From Halanaerobium saccharolyticum subsp. saccharolyticum DSM 6643 (GTDB lineage: Bacteria; Bacillota; Halanaerobiia; Halanaerobiales; Halanaerobiaceae): a stretch of DNA of 64,000 nucleotides. The position numbers and the translations under genes are program-made. A model generated the notes under the pieces. That model was not told the DNA's origin and searched no databases. It saw only the letters and a list, made by a program, of their open reading frames with translations. Below, in pieces: positions 44,896 through 53,423 of the stretch (position 1 is its first letter; each line of letters starts with the position of its first letter). Where the stretch lies: NCBI RefSeq assembly GCF_000350165.1, contig NZ_CAUI01000023.1, forward strand, positions 248,001 to 312,000, given 5' to 3'.

Positions 44896-46431
44896 TCAAC
44901 CTCCCAGAACAAGTTCAATATATTTTGCTGGATTTAAAAGTTCAAAAATTGCTGTATTAACAGGCATTTCAAAAATTTTGAAACCCAGACCAAAAACAAT
45001 AATTAAAATAGTAAAAATATAAATTATACTTTTCATTGTATTAGCAGAATGAAAAAATCCTTTTAAAGAAAGAAATTCTTCTCTAATTGTTTTCCCTTCT
45101 TCTTTTACTGTTTCATAAGCATGAGAAATATATCGTAGATAGTAAACTAAAGCAATTAAGCTTCCAGCAGCGACCACAAAAGCTCCGAAAAAATGCCTTG
45201 CTTTCAAAAAAGCTAAAAGCACATACCATTTACTAACAAAACCAATCAGTGGTGGCATCCCGATTGTTCCCAGACAGATAACAATAAATGAAATAAAAAC
45301 CAAGCGATTTTTATGTCCTATTCCTCTAAGATCATCAATGTGATGTGAGAGAGTTGTCTGTAGCAAAAATCCACTGCTTAAAAACAGTCCAGATTTCATC
45401 ATCATATGGGCAATAATATGGAGCAGACCTCCATAAAAAGCAGCTTCTGAATTTAAAAGAAGTACAGCCAGGATCATCCCAATATGACCGATACTGGAAT
45501 AAGCAAGCATTTTTTTTAAATCATCAGCCTGCAGTGCAAAAACATGCCCAATTAAACTAGAAACTAAGGCAAGATCAAGCACAAAAGCACTTAAATGAAG
45601 TTCTACTAAAAAATCAAAAGCAATCATTGTCCAGAATAATCTCATAAATATATAAAGATAAACTTTTAATAATACACCTGACAAAAGAGCACTAATTGGC
45701 GCTGGACAAGCACTATGTGCTCTTGGCAGCCAGAAATGAATCGGGAAAATACCAAGCTTAATTATTAAAGCAAGTAAAAAGAAGATTATAATTGTCAACT
45801 GCATTGGAGTTGAGATTAAAGCAAAAGACTCAGCAACTGCAGCCATTTTTAAAGTCCCCAAATTAAAATAAATTAAAATCATACTGATGAAATAAAATAC
45901 TCCACCTGTAATTCCATAAAACAAATACTGCATTGCAGCTCTTGTTGTTTCCTTTGTTTTTTCAAAAGAAATCAGCGGAGTAGTAAAGATTGTTATTGCT
46001 TCGATAAAAAGATATAAAGTAAACAGATCTGCAGTTAAAATACTCCCCTGTATTGAAGCAAGCACTAGAAAAAAAAGAGAAAAATATGTATTTTCTTTTT
46101 CTTTTATGTATTGAGTTGAAAAAATAACTATAAAAAATATTACTGCAGTAACTATTAAGGAAAAAAGCAAACTCAAATTATCCATAGCTAAGTTAATAAC
46201 AAATGGCGTATCAGTATAGCCTAAAGTATACTGCAGAAAAAAATTAGAATTCTTAACAGCTTCAAAATTTAAAATGAATAAAGACAAGACTAAAAACAAT
46301 TCAATTCCGGCTCCAGTAACTGCTATTGAATTCCGAGCTCGTCGGTTAAAATTATTGCTAAAATACATCAAAACAGCAATTAGAGAAGGAAGTGCTACTA
46401 AAAGAATTAATTCAACATTCATTAAGCTCAT
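44896..46431 (-). CDS. MrpD-like antiporter subunit (tandem copy 1)
   Basis: 511 residues. YFNLGTLKMAAVAESFALIS, IIKLGIFPIHFWLPRAHSACPAPISALLSG and KMLAYSSIGHIGMILAVLLLN; C-terminus PAKYIELVLGG. Starts at the mrpC stop (overlap of 1 bp) and ends 1 bp before copy 2. The His in FPIHFWLPRAH is that of canonical MrpD. Confidence 0.94.
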   Translation of the reverse strand: MSLMNVELILLVALPSLIAVLMYFSNNFNRRARNSIAVTGAGIELFLVLSLFILNFEAVKNSNFFLQYTLGYTDTPFVINLAMDNLSLLFSLIVTAVIFFIVIFSTQYIKEKENTYFSLFFLVLASIQGSILTADLFTLYLFIEAITIFTTPLISFEKTKETTRAAMQYLFYGITGGVFYFISMILIYFNLGTLKMAAVAESFALISTPMQLTIIIFFLLALIIKLGIFPIHFWLPRAHSACPAPISALLSGVLLKVYLYIFMRLFWTMIAFDFLVELHLSAFVLDLALVSSLIGHVFALQADDLKKMLAYSSIGHIGMILAVLLLNSEAAFYGGLLHIIAHMMMKSGLFLSSGFLLQTTLSHHIDDLRGIGHKNRLVFISFIVICLGTIGMPPLIGFVSKWYVLLAFLKARHFFGAFVVAAGSLIALVYYLRYISHAYETVKEEGKTIREEFLSLKGFFHSANTMKSIIYIFTILIIVFGLGFKIFEMPVNTAIFELLNPAKYIELVLGG

Positions 46432-46766
46432 CAGTCATTCAGCCCCTCTATTTCATCTCGTTCAATGGTTCCACTGAACTTATTTAATTCTATTATTAAT
46501 GTTAATAACAGAGCAGCTGTACTAGCTCCAATTACAATTCCTGTTAAAGTTAAAGCCTGAGGCACAGGATCATTAAATTCTCCCATCGTCTCTCCCAGTT
46601 TATGAATAGAAATTTCGCCTCCAATATCTGAAAATGAAATAACCCAGAAAAAGACGGCTGCCTCCATTAAATTTAGTCCAATTACATTTTTGATTAAATT
46701 TGTCTTCATAATTAAAGCATAAAAGCCCAGCATAAAGAGGATAATAAAAATCAAATTACTAAACAT
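46431..46766 (-). CDS. mrpC: Na+/H+ antiporter subunit MrpC (NuoK-like)
   Basis: 111 residues, three TM helices. KNVIGLNLMEAAVFFWVISF and DPVPQALTLTGIVIGASTAALLLTLI are the MrpC/MnhC hallmarks (NuoK homologue). Overlaps the MrpB stop by 1 bp and the MrpD start by 1 bp. Confidence 0.94.
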   Translation of the reverse strand: MFSNLIFIILFMLGFYALIMKTNLIKNVIGLNLMEAAVFFWVISFSDIGGEISIHKLGETMGEFNDPVPQALTLTGIVIGASTAALLLTLIIELNKFSGTIERDEIEGLND

Positions 46767-47485
46767 TAAAAATCCTCCTCAAAAGTTTTTTGAATCATAC
46801 TATAAAAGATAATTGCCAGACCGGCCCCTACCTTAAAACCAACACCTATGTTTATATAAGGAATACTTCCAGCAGAAATTAAGGTTCCTTTTTCTGCAGT
46901 TAAAAAACCAAGATTATTTAAAAAGGCACCTTCCATAACAATTCCAGCAAGTCCAAATCCAAGAAAAGTCATGGCACCAACTGTTTCTAAAACAGTTTTT
47001 GTCTGTGGACTATAACGTCTGTAATCAAAAGCACTACCATAAACAATACTAAAAATAATTGAAATAGCTGCTAAAATTACTCCTCCTTGAAAACCTCCAC
47101 CTGGGGATAAATGCCCATGAGAAATTACATAGAAACCAAAAAGCGCGATAAAAGGAGTCATAATCCCTAAAGTTCTCTTTACAATAAAGGAAAGCCCCTT
47201 AGATGATACAGGCAGCATTTTGCGAGATAAAATTAAAACTATACCACTTACTGCCCCAAAAATAACTGTACTCTCTCCCAGTGAATCAAAAGCCCTATAA
47301 TCATATAAAACTGCTGTAATTAAATTTAGAGATCCAGTATCATTTAGACCATATGTAATAATATAATCTGAGATCCCCTCATCCAAGCCTTGATACTCGG
47401 GCATTAAAGCAAAATTGTGATAAAGAGCAAAAGTAACAGCAATTAAAACTGTCGAAATTAAAGTTTTTTTAATTAATTTATTCAT
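46766..47485 (-). CDS. mrpB: MrpB-type antiporter subunit with MbhE-like N-terminal extension
   Basis: About 239 residues from the ATG at 47485 (GGGGGTG SD 6 nt upstream). The N-terminal half has DTGSLNLITAVLYDYRAFDSLGESTVIFGAVSGI, the segment found at the C-terminus of MrpA or as separate MbhE. The C-terminal half has FGFYVISHGHLSPGGGFQGGVILAA, the MrpB signature. So two modules are fused and no full-length MrpA exists here. Confidence 0.9.
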   Translation of the reverse strand: MNKLIKKTLISTVLIAVTFALYHNFALMPEYQGLDEGISDYIITYGLNDTGSLNLITAVLYDYRAFDSLGESTVIFGAVSGIVLILSRKMLPVSSKGLSFIVKRTLGIMTPFIALFGFYVISHGHLSPGGGFQGGVILAAISIIFSIVYGSAFDYRRYSPQTKTVLETVGAMTFLGFGLAGIVMEGAFLNNLGFLTAEKGTLISAGSIPYINIGVGFKVGAGLAIIFYSMIQKTFEEDF

Positions 47486-47508
47486 AATTTTCACCCCCGG
47501 CTGACTTT

Positions 47509-47751
47509 TCAGTCGGAATCACCATGTCTTATCTGACTGATAGCACTCATAAAAATTGCTGTATTCAAACCAGCACCAATTACTGCTTCTGCTAAAGCAA
47601 CATCTGCTGCTTTATGCAGTAAATATAATGATGTTAAAATTAAAGAAAATATTGATAGAAAGATTATAGATATCAATTCCTCATCAAAACGAACAGCCAT
47701 TACAGCTGAAAAAATTAAAAACACAATTAGTATAATCTCAAGAATGGCCAT
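47509..47751 (-). CDS. DUF4040/MbhD-like antiporter subunit
   Basis: 80 residues, two to three TM helices. ISIIFLSIFSLILTSLYLLHKAADVALAEAVIGAGLNTAIFM is the MbhD/MrpA-C-terminal motif (DVALTEAxVGA-type). It supplies the part of MrpA missing elsewhere. It overlaps the mrpG 3' end by 14 bp. Confidence 0.9.
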   Translation of the reverse strand: MAILEIILIVFLIFSAVMAVRFDEELISIIFLSIFSLILTSLYLLHKAADVALAEAVIGAGLNTAIFMSAISQIRHGDSD

Positions 47752-48091
47752 CTTTATCTCTCCCTAAATAATCAGAATAAGCATCTATCTCATATTCTTT
47801 TGGTAAAGCAATTTGTCTTTTATAAGACGCTCTTGCGATGGCGTGAGTTGCCATTGGATTAGAAAATAAGAAAAATATTCCAACTAAAACAATTTTAGCA
47901 CTTAAGAAAAACTCCCAGACATAAATTGCAGTTCCTATTGTCATCAAAACTGCAGACATTGTAAGTACAACAGCTGCAGCATGCATCCGGGTATAAACAT
48001 CAGGGAACCGCAGCAGTCCTAAAACAGTTACAATTGCAAAGGCTGAACTAGCTGCCATAAAAAAATATGCAACTATTAATCTAATTGTCAT
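47738..48091 (-). CDS. mrpG: Na+/H+ antiporter subunit MrpG
   Basis: 117 residues. LGLLRFPDVYTRMHAAAVVLTMSAVLMTIG and NPMATHAIARASYKRQIALPKEYEIDAY are standard MrpG/MnhG motifs. Its start overlaps the mrpF stop. Confidence 0.94.
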   Translation of the reverse strand: MTIRLIVAYFFMAASSAFAIVTVLGLLRFPDVYTRMHAAAVVLTMSAVLMTIGTAIYVWEFFLSAKIVLVGIFFLFSNPMATHAIARASYKRQIALPKEYEIDAYSDYLGRDKDGHS

Positions 48092-48348
48092 TATCTATAC
48101 AGCTCCCCATGTTCAAAGTATTTAGCATAAATTAACATATCAATAAAAAGCAAAACTGCATATGCAAGTACAATGTCTATCAATAAAAGTATATCATATT
48201 CTAGGGCAATCATTAACATCACCATCGACATAAAAATCCCAATTGTATCGGCACCGATTAATCTATCTGTAATGGTAGGACCAATTACTACTCTGTATGA
48301 CACAATAAAAGATAGTATAGTAAAAAATATAGCAAGTCCAATTATCAT
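48091..48348 (-). CDS. mrpF: Na+/H+ antiporter subunit MrpF
   Basis: 85 residues, three TM. RVVIGPTITDRLIGADTIGIFMSMVMLMIALEYD is the MrpF signature. Overlaps mrpE by 4 bp and mrpG by 1 bp, indicating tight translational coupling. Confidence 0.93.
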   Translation of the reverse strand: MIIGLAIFFTILSFIVSYRVVIGPTITDRLIGADTIGIFMSMVMLMIALEYDILLLIDIVLAYAVLLFIDMLIYAKYFEHGELYR

Positions 48349-48851
48349 CTAAAGATCACTCCTACCCAGCGTTCAAATCTAGCAATTATTTTCTTTTTCA
48401 GTTCAGCCTCTTCAACTGTTTCTACATCAATCCAGTGGATATAGTAAGATTTTTCGTTTCTATCATAATCGAGAGTTAATGTTCCCGGAGTTAGTGTAAT
48501 CAGATTGGCTAGAAGACTTAAACCAGTAATATCTGTTAGTTCAGTCTTGACTTTAACAATTCCCGGGTTAAAGGAAGGATTTTTCTCAAAAACATGTTTT
48601 GAAACTTTTAAAGCAGCTGTAATTGCTTCATAAAAAAATACAGGAACAAATAATAGTAAGAGAAACAGCTTTCTTAAATAGTGATACCAGGGAAGTTTTC
48701 GGTGAACTTCCCTGAATAACATATCACTAAAAAATAATGTTACTAAAAGTGAAGCTGCACTACCTATTATTAAAACATCTACCGTTATTTTTCCTGCAAA
48801 TATAAACCATACAATCATTAAAAAACTAAAGGCAGATAATTTCTGCAGCAT
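48345..48851 (-). CDS. mrpE: Na+/H+ antiporter subunit MrpE
   Basis: 168 residues. N-terminal TM helices, FLLLLFVPVFFYEAITAALKVSKHVFEKNPSFNPGIVKVKTEL and LLANLITLTPGTLTLDYD, the MrpE/MnhE motif. First antiporter gene; only 17 bp after the alcohol dehydrogenase stop. Confidence 0.94.
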   Translation of the reverse strand: MLQKLSAFSFLMIVWFIFAGKITVDVLIIGSAASLLVTLFFSDMLFREVHRKLPWYHYLRKLFLLLLFVPVFFYEAITAALKVSKHVFEKNPSFNPGIVKVKTELTDITGLSLLANLITLTPGTLTLDYDRNEKSYYIHWIDVETVEEAELKKKIIARFERWVGVIFR

Positions 48852-48868
48852 TTAAGCACCTCCGAACA

Positions 48869-50035
48869 TTATTCTAAAGCATTATTATAAATAGTTAAAA
48901 CATCTTCAGTATCTAATTCAACAAAGCTGCCAATCGGTCCATTTTCCGTTGCTTTCTCAGCCATTTCTTCCAAACGTTTAGCTGGGATATCAAGTTCTTT
49001 TAAAGTTACAGGCATTCCGATCTGACTGAAGAATTCTTTTGTCTTTTTAATTCCCTGACGGGCAGTCCACTCTAAATCTTTAAAATCAGGATCTACATCC
49101 CAGACTCGATGAGCAAACTGGGCAAAACGTTCTAAATCATGCTGATAAACATAATTCATCCAGGCAGGAAATACAACGGCTAGACCAGCACCATGAGCAA
49201 CATCGTAAATTCCACTTAATTCGTGTTCCATACCGTGTGAAGACCAATCTTCTTCACGACCCGTACCCAATAGACCATTGTGAGCATTACTTCCAACCCA
49301 CATAATCTCAGCTCTAGCTGCATAATCTTCATTATTTTCCAGAACCTTAGGTGTATTATTAATAATTGTCTTTAATGATGCTTCTGATAATCTATCTGTA
49401 TATTCAACATTATCTGTATTTGTAAAATATCTTTCCATAATATGGGCCATAATATCAACTGCACCACAGGCAGTTTGATAATTTGGAAGAGTAAAGGTTA
49501 TTTCAGGATTCATAATTGCAAATTTAGGTCTAATTAGTTTAGAGTCAATACTTCTTTTATACATTCCATCCAGCTTAGTTACAACTGAGCTGGTACTTGA
49601 TTCACTGCCGGCTGCTGGAATTGTCAATACCACTCCAACCGGTAATGCCTCAGTAATTTCAGCATCGCCATAGTAAAAGTCCCAGACATCTCCATCATAA
49701 AAATAACCGACAGCAATTGCTTTAGCAGAATCAATAACACTTCCACCACCAACAGCTAAAATAAAATCAACACTTTCCTCTTTAGCAAGCTCAATTCCTT
49801 CCTGAACAAGTGATAATTTAGGATTAGGCTCAACACCACCTAATTCTACATATTCAACCCCTGCTGCTTCCAATGATTCTATAACTTTATCATAGGTTCC
49901 ATATTTTTTGATACTGCCTCCACCATAATGTAATAATACTTTAGAACCATGTTTAGCCGTATATTCTCCTACATCCTCTTCTTTACCTTTACCAAAAACT
50001 ATCTTAGTCGTATTTTGATAAGTGAAATTCTGCAT
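48869..50035 (-). CDS. Iron-containing alcohol dehydrogenase (YqhD/BdhA type)
   Basis: 388 residues. NAD(P)-binding VDFILAVGGGSVIDSAKAIAVG, metal ligands within CGAVDIMAHIMERYF and SSHGMEHELSGIYDVAHGAGLAVVFPAWMNY (Asp and three His). This is the butanol-dehydrogenase branch of group III ADHs, reducing aldehydes during fermentation. It opens the transcript that continues into the Mrp cluster. Confidence 0.93.
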   Translation of the reverse strand: MQNFTYQNTTKIVFGKGKEEDVGEYTAKHGSKVLLHYGGGSIKKYGTYDKVIESLEAAGVEYVELGGVEPNPKLSLVQEGIELAKEESVDFILAVGGGSVIDSAKAIAVGYFYDGDVWDFYYGDAEITEALPVGVVLTIPAAGSESSTSSVVTKLDGMYKRSIDSKLIRPKFAIMNPEITFTLPNYQTACGAVDIMAHIMERYFTNTDNVEYTDRLSEASLKTIINNTPKVLENNEDYAARAEIMWVGSNAHNGLLGTGREEDWSSHGMEHELSGIYDVAHGAGLAVVFPAWMNYVYQHDLERFAQFAHRVWDVDPDFKDLEWTARQGIKKTKEFFSQIGMPVTLKELDIPAKRLEEMAEKATENGPIGSFVELDTEDVLTIYNNALE

Positions 50036-50140
50036 AATAAATAAACCCTCCTATTAGATTAAAAACTCTAATTAATGAAGCTTATAATTAAATTTACCAC
50101 TTTTTCTTAAAATTAAATAGTTAAAAATATTTATATTTAT

Positions 50141-50166
50141 AAATGATTATCACTTAAATTATATCA
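50141..50166 (-). promoter_or_regulatory. Extended -10 promoter and palindrome upstream of the alcohol dehydrogenase
   Basis: Minus-strand TGATATAAT (TATAAT at 50158-50163) without a good -35; an AAATGATTATCACTT segment with the perfect TGATTATCA palindrome follows at the start of transcription. It might be a Fur-like half site, but the match is partial. It would drive adh and the antiporter genes. Confidence 0.45.
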
Positions 50167-50200
50167 TAATCTTTTTGTATAATTCCATTAAATACAAGAA

Positions 50201-51244
50201 TTAATTATTATTTTTTTTATTATTAAAATCTTGACCTCTATTTTCTTCTGTATTTTCTGCTTCATCTTCTAAAATGTTATCCCCAAATTCTTCGATGTTC
50301 TCTCCAAATTCCTGAACTCTGTCAAAGAAGTTAGCCAACATCTCTGCCCGATCTGTAATATAGCCATCTGCACTGAACCAAGAAAAAATTTTTAATTGCC
50401 AGGAACGATTAATTACATAAGGAAAAACAAATAAGCCTCTTTTATGAGCAGTACCAATGTACCAGGGAAAGCTAACATGTCCTTTAGGAGCAATTCCATC
50501 TGCAACTTCTTCGGTGATTTCAAGCCATCCTCGCCAACGTCTTGGAGATACAAAATTTCTTTTAGTCAATAGAATTCTAGGTGAATCCGGGCGTAATTCT
50601 GAGAGTCTTTTTAAACTTGCTGGAGAAAATGAAAAAAACAGTATATAAGGTGTTTTATTTTCAATTTCAAATATTTCTTTATCTGCTAACAGATCTGTTA
50701 TTTCTTTTTCAATTCCTTCATAAAGATAAGAACTTTTTAATTCTAATGCAAGCCCAACCCCAGTTTCAACTGGTTCTACAAACTCTAAAACCTGTTCCAA
50801 AGTCATTATGGTTAAATGACTATAAGCATCTTTAGCCCTTGCCGGATATTTAACATTAAACCAGGCACCATAATTTAATAATCTAAGTTCTTTTAAAGTG
50901 AAATTCTGAAGCTCATAGTTTTCGCGATCTGGGAACATGCTTTTTGCATTTGTTAAACGCAATAAATTAGTATCATGAAAAACCACTAATTCTCCATCCT
51001 TTGTCCGCTGTATATCAAGCTCAATATAATCAACACCGCTTTCAACTGCTTTTTTAACAGCAGGTACAGTTGACTCTGGCGCAGTATATGAGGAGCCTCG
51101 GTGAGCTACAAGTACTGGATAATCAAAATTATATTTTTCTATAATTTTTTTACCAAGTTTAGAAGGTCGAATTAAATAATAGAATTCAAAATATATAAAT
51201 GAAAAAATTAATATTATAATTGAAATAACTATAAAATATTTAAT
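50201..51244 (-). CDS. Membrane-anchored glycerophosphodiester phosphodiesterase with ATT/ATA start
   Basis: About 347 residues. One N-terminal TM helix (KYFIVISIIILIFSFIYF), then the GDPD core VLVAHRGSSYTAPES (HRG), YIELDIQRTKDGELVVFHD (ELD and HD) and the terminal DGYITDR; the tail is acidic and Asn-rich. Family enzymes split glycerophosphodiesters or polyglycerol-phosphate. Between the upstream stop and the HRG motif there is no ATG, GTG or TTG in frame. The best start is ATT at 51244, 7 nt after AAGGAGG, overlapping the ltaS-like stop (TAATT). Starting at the internal GTG (50986) would delete the HRG catalytic segment. Confidence 0.82.
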   Translation of the reverse strand: MKYFIVISIIILIFSFIYFEFYYLIRPSKLGKKIIEKYNFDYPVLVAHRGSSYTAPESTVPAVKKAVESGVDYIELDIQRTKDGELVVFHDTNLLRLTNAKSMFPDRENYELQNFTLKELRLLNYGAWFNVKYPARAKDAYSHLTIMTLEQVLEFVEPVETGVGLALELKSSYLYEGIEKEITDLLADKEIFEIENKTPYILFFSFSPASLKRLSELRPDSPRILLTKRNFVSPRRWRGWLEITEEVADGIAPKGHVSFPWYIGTAHKRGLFVFPYVINRSWQLKIFSWFSADGYITDRAEMLANFFDRVQEFGENIEEFGDNILEDEAENTEENRGQDFNNKKNNN

Positions 51245-53145
51245 TATTCCACCTCCTTAAAAATATCCCCCTGATTAATCATAAAAATACTACGCATATA
51301 AGCAATTATTTCATTTAATTCTTCTAATTTTTTTTGAGGTATTTCTATTTCTTTTTTCTGATCTTTTAGATGTCCCACTTTTAGCAATTCTTCAATCTCT
51401 TTAATAAAAAGCTGGCCATCTTTTAATAATTGTGGAGTTTCATGTAAAAACAAGATTGGATCTTCCTGTTCTAAAAATAATGATTTACCTACAAACTGCT
51501 TTGGCAGTTTCTGATATCCTAACAAATCAAGAATAGTTGGTGCAATATCGGTAGTGGTTCCCTCACGTTCATAAATTGTATTTTTAAGTTGGGGATGATT
51601 AATAAACAATGGAATATGATATGGAGTTTTAACATTACGCCAGAGAGTGAAATCTCTGCCTGATTCATATTCCATTGTTTTAATTTCTGATTCATGATCA
51701 GAATAAATTACTAAAAGTGTATTCTCCATAATCCCAGCTTTTTCAAGTTTGGAAATAAAATTCTTTAAAGATTTATCAAGAAAACTTATTGATTTAAAAT
51801 AATTTTGTACCAAATTATTATCAACTTCTGCAAAATTTTCAACTGCCGTTTGTGGATAAAAATTAAAAGGAGTATGACTTGTTAACGAAATTAAGTAAGC
51901 AAAAAAAGGTTTTTCTTGCTGGGCTGCCTCTTTAATCAATCCAGCTGAAGCATCAAAAAAATCATAATCATTAATTCCCAACCCTCTATCTTTGGGAACT
52001 GGAAAAATAGTTTCTTTAAAATATCGTTGACTATAAAAATGATCAAAGCCTAAATCTGGATAGGCTTCAGCTCTATTAAAAAAATTACGGTCATTATTGT
52101 GAAAAGCCAGTGTCTGATATCCTTTGTCTTTAAGCAGTAGTGGCAGAGAATGAAATCGACTTAAATCAATATCTCTAAAAACATAACTTCTGTTAACTGG
52201 ATAAAGTGAAGTTAAAGTTGATAAATCAGCATCAAAACTACCATTTACTTTTTGAGCATAAAAATTTTCAAAATAAAGACTTTCTTCTTTGAGATCATTT
52301 AAAAATGGTGTAATCTGTTTTCCCTGCTGCTTGTAATCTATTATTTTAGCATCAAGTGATTCAACCTGAATTAAAATAACATTTGTATTTTTAGCTAAAG
52401 TTTTAGTTCCACTTAACTGCTTCTGTTTTTGATAATATGGTATATCATCTAATTCTGGTCTAGGCTTTTTTTCACTTCGATGAAAATAACTATATGCTTC
52501 CATAGTATATAAAGGTAAAATCCCATATACCGAAGCCAGATAAGAACTACCTGATTGATAAAGCTTAACAGGACTTACTTCTCCCATAATAAGGCTTCCT
52601 GCAAAAACCTGGATAACTAAAACTAAGATAATTAATACAAAAACTGTTGTATTTTTTATAGTTGACTTTTTAAAGTAGAAGTTCCATAAACCCCAACTAT
52701 CTGATAATTTTAAATCAGGTAATGAATTAAAACCAAAAACACCTAAAAGTGCCAGATCCAGAATAATTATTATATCTCTAAATTTAAAAATATGAGTAAA
52801 CAAAACTTGATACATAGAAAATGTTCCAGTACCTTCTCCAGCAAAGATATCACTGACACTTAAGAAATTCCCAAAATAACGATTATACCAGTAATTAATC
52901 ACAAAGAAAAAAGTGAAAATAAAGAGCATGAAAAACAACCTCTGTCTTATTTTCTTCGAAATAAGCAGAGGCTCAACAAATTTTAAATAACAAGCTACAA
53001 AAAATAAATTTCTGATAATCAATGCTGTTATCGAAGGTGCATAAAAAACCTGCAGCATCAAGTAATTATATTTTAAAATAAATGCCAGAAAAAGTATTAG
53101 CGATAAATAACGCATACGATTTTCCAATTTATAATTATTGATCAC
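51244..53145 (-). CDS. LtaS-like lipoteichoic acid synthase / sulfatase-fold membrane protein
   Basis: 633 residues. Five N-terminal TM helices (to about 200), then an extracellular alkaline-phosphatase-superfamily domain: VILIQVESLDAKII (metal Glu), FDADLSTLTSLYPV with the catalytic Thr, FDHFYSQRYF, LISLTSHTPFNF and VIYSDHESEIK (Asp/His metal ligands). Such enzymes polymerise glycerol-phosphate from phosphatidylglycerol onto glycolipid. The coupled GDPD gene suggests turnover of the same polymer, an inference. Confidence 0.88.
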   Translation of the reverse strand: MINNYKLENRMRYLSLILFLAFILKYNYLMLQVFYAPSITALIIRNLFFVACYLKFVEPLLISKKIRQRLFFMLFIFTFFFVINYWYNRYFGNFLSVSDIFAGEGTGTFSMYQVLFTHIFKFRDIIIILDLALLGVFGFNSLPDLKLSDSWGLWNFYFKKSTIKNTTVFVLIILVLVIQVFAGSLIMGEVSPVKLYQSGSSYLASVYGILPLYTMEAYSYFHRSEKKPRPELDDIPYYQKQKQLSGTKTLAKNTNVILIQVESLDAKIIDYKQQGKQITPFLNDLKEESLYFENFYAQKVNGSFDADLSTLTSLYPVNRSYVFRDIDLSRFHSLPLLLKDKGYQTLAFHNNDRNFFNRAEAYPDLGFDHFYSQRYFKETIFPVPKDRGLGINDYDFFDASAGLIKEAAQQEKPFFAYLISLTSHTPFNFYPQTAVENFAEVDNNLVQNYFKSISFLDKSLKNFISKLEKAGIMENTLLVIYSDHESEIKTMEYESGRDFTLWRNVKTPYHIPLFINHPQLKNTIYEREGTTTDIAPTILDLLGYQKLPKQFVGKSLFLEQEDPILFLHETPQLLKDGQLFIKEIEELLKVGHLKDQKKEIEIPQKKLEELNEIIAYMRSIFMINQGDIFKEVE

Positions 53146-53280
53146 TTAAACTCCTCCTAGCTCTAAAATCATAATTCCATTTCGCTATAATCATATCAGA
53201 TAATTAATTTGATGAAAAGTAATTTCTTAACACAATTGCTTATCGATATTTTAGATAGCAGTTTAATTTTAAAACCAAAG

Positions 53281-53310
53281 AAAAAACGAACAGTTAAAAT
53301 GAACTGCTCG
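53281..53310 (-). terminator. Terminator between larA and the ltaS-like gene
   Basis: CGAGCAGTT pairs with AACTGTTCG (one G-T), followed by TTTTTTC on the minus strand. It ends the lrgA-lrgB-larA transcript. The rest of 53146-53423 shows no ORF. Confidence 0.85.
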
Positions 53311-53423
53311 CCTTAACTCCTGCTTAGATTTATTGTAAAATTTATCAAAACTTTACCAAAGAAGACTCCTCCTAAATATCTTGTTTAGGGAAGAGATATT
53401 CACAATCTTTAAGTGTTTAAATA

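Noticed and set aside
46274-46477. Open frames antisense to antiporter, thi, hyd and TRAP genes
   Set aside because: They mirror conserved genes on the other strand, lack SDs and show no family motifs.
50141-50155. Fur box upstream of the alcohol dehydrogenase
   Set aside because: Only TGATTATCA is palindromic; the 19-bp Fur or 15-bp PerR consensus is not met, so it is listed only as a palindrome.
50201-50986. GDPD gene starting at the internal GTG
   Set aside because: That start removes the HRG catalytic segment and the TM anchor, has no SD, and the frame is open with family motifs up to 51244.
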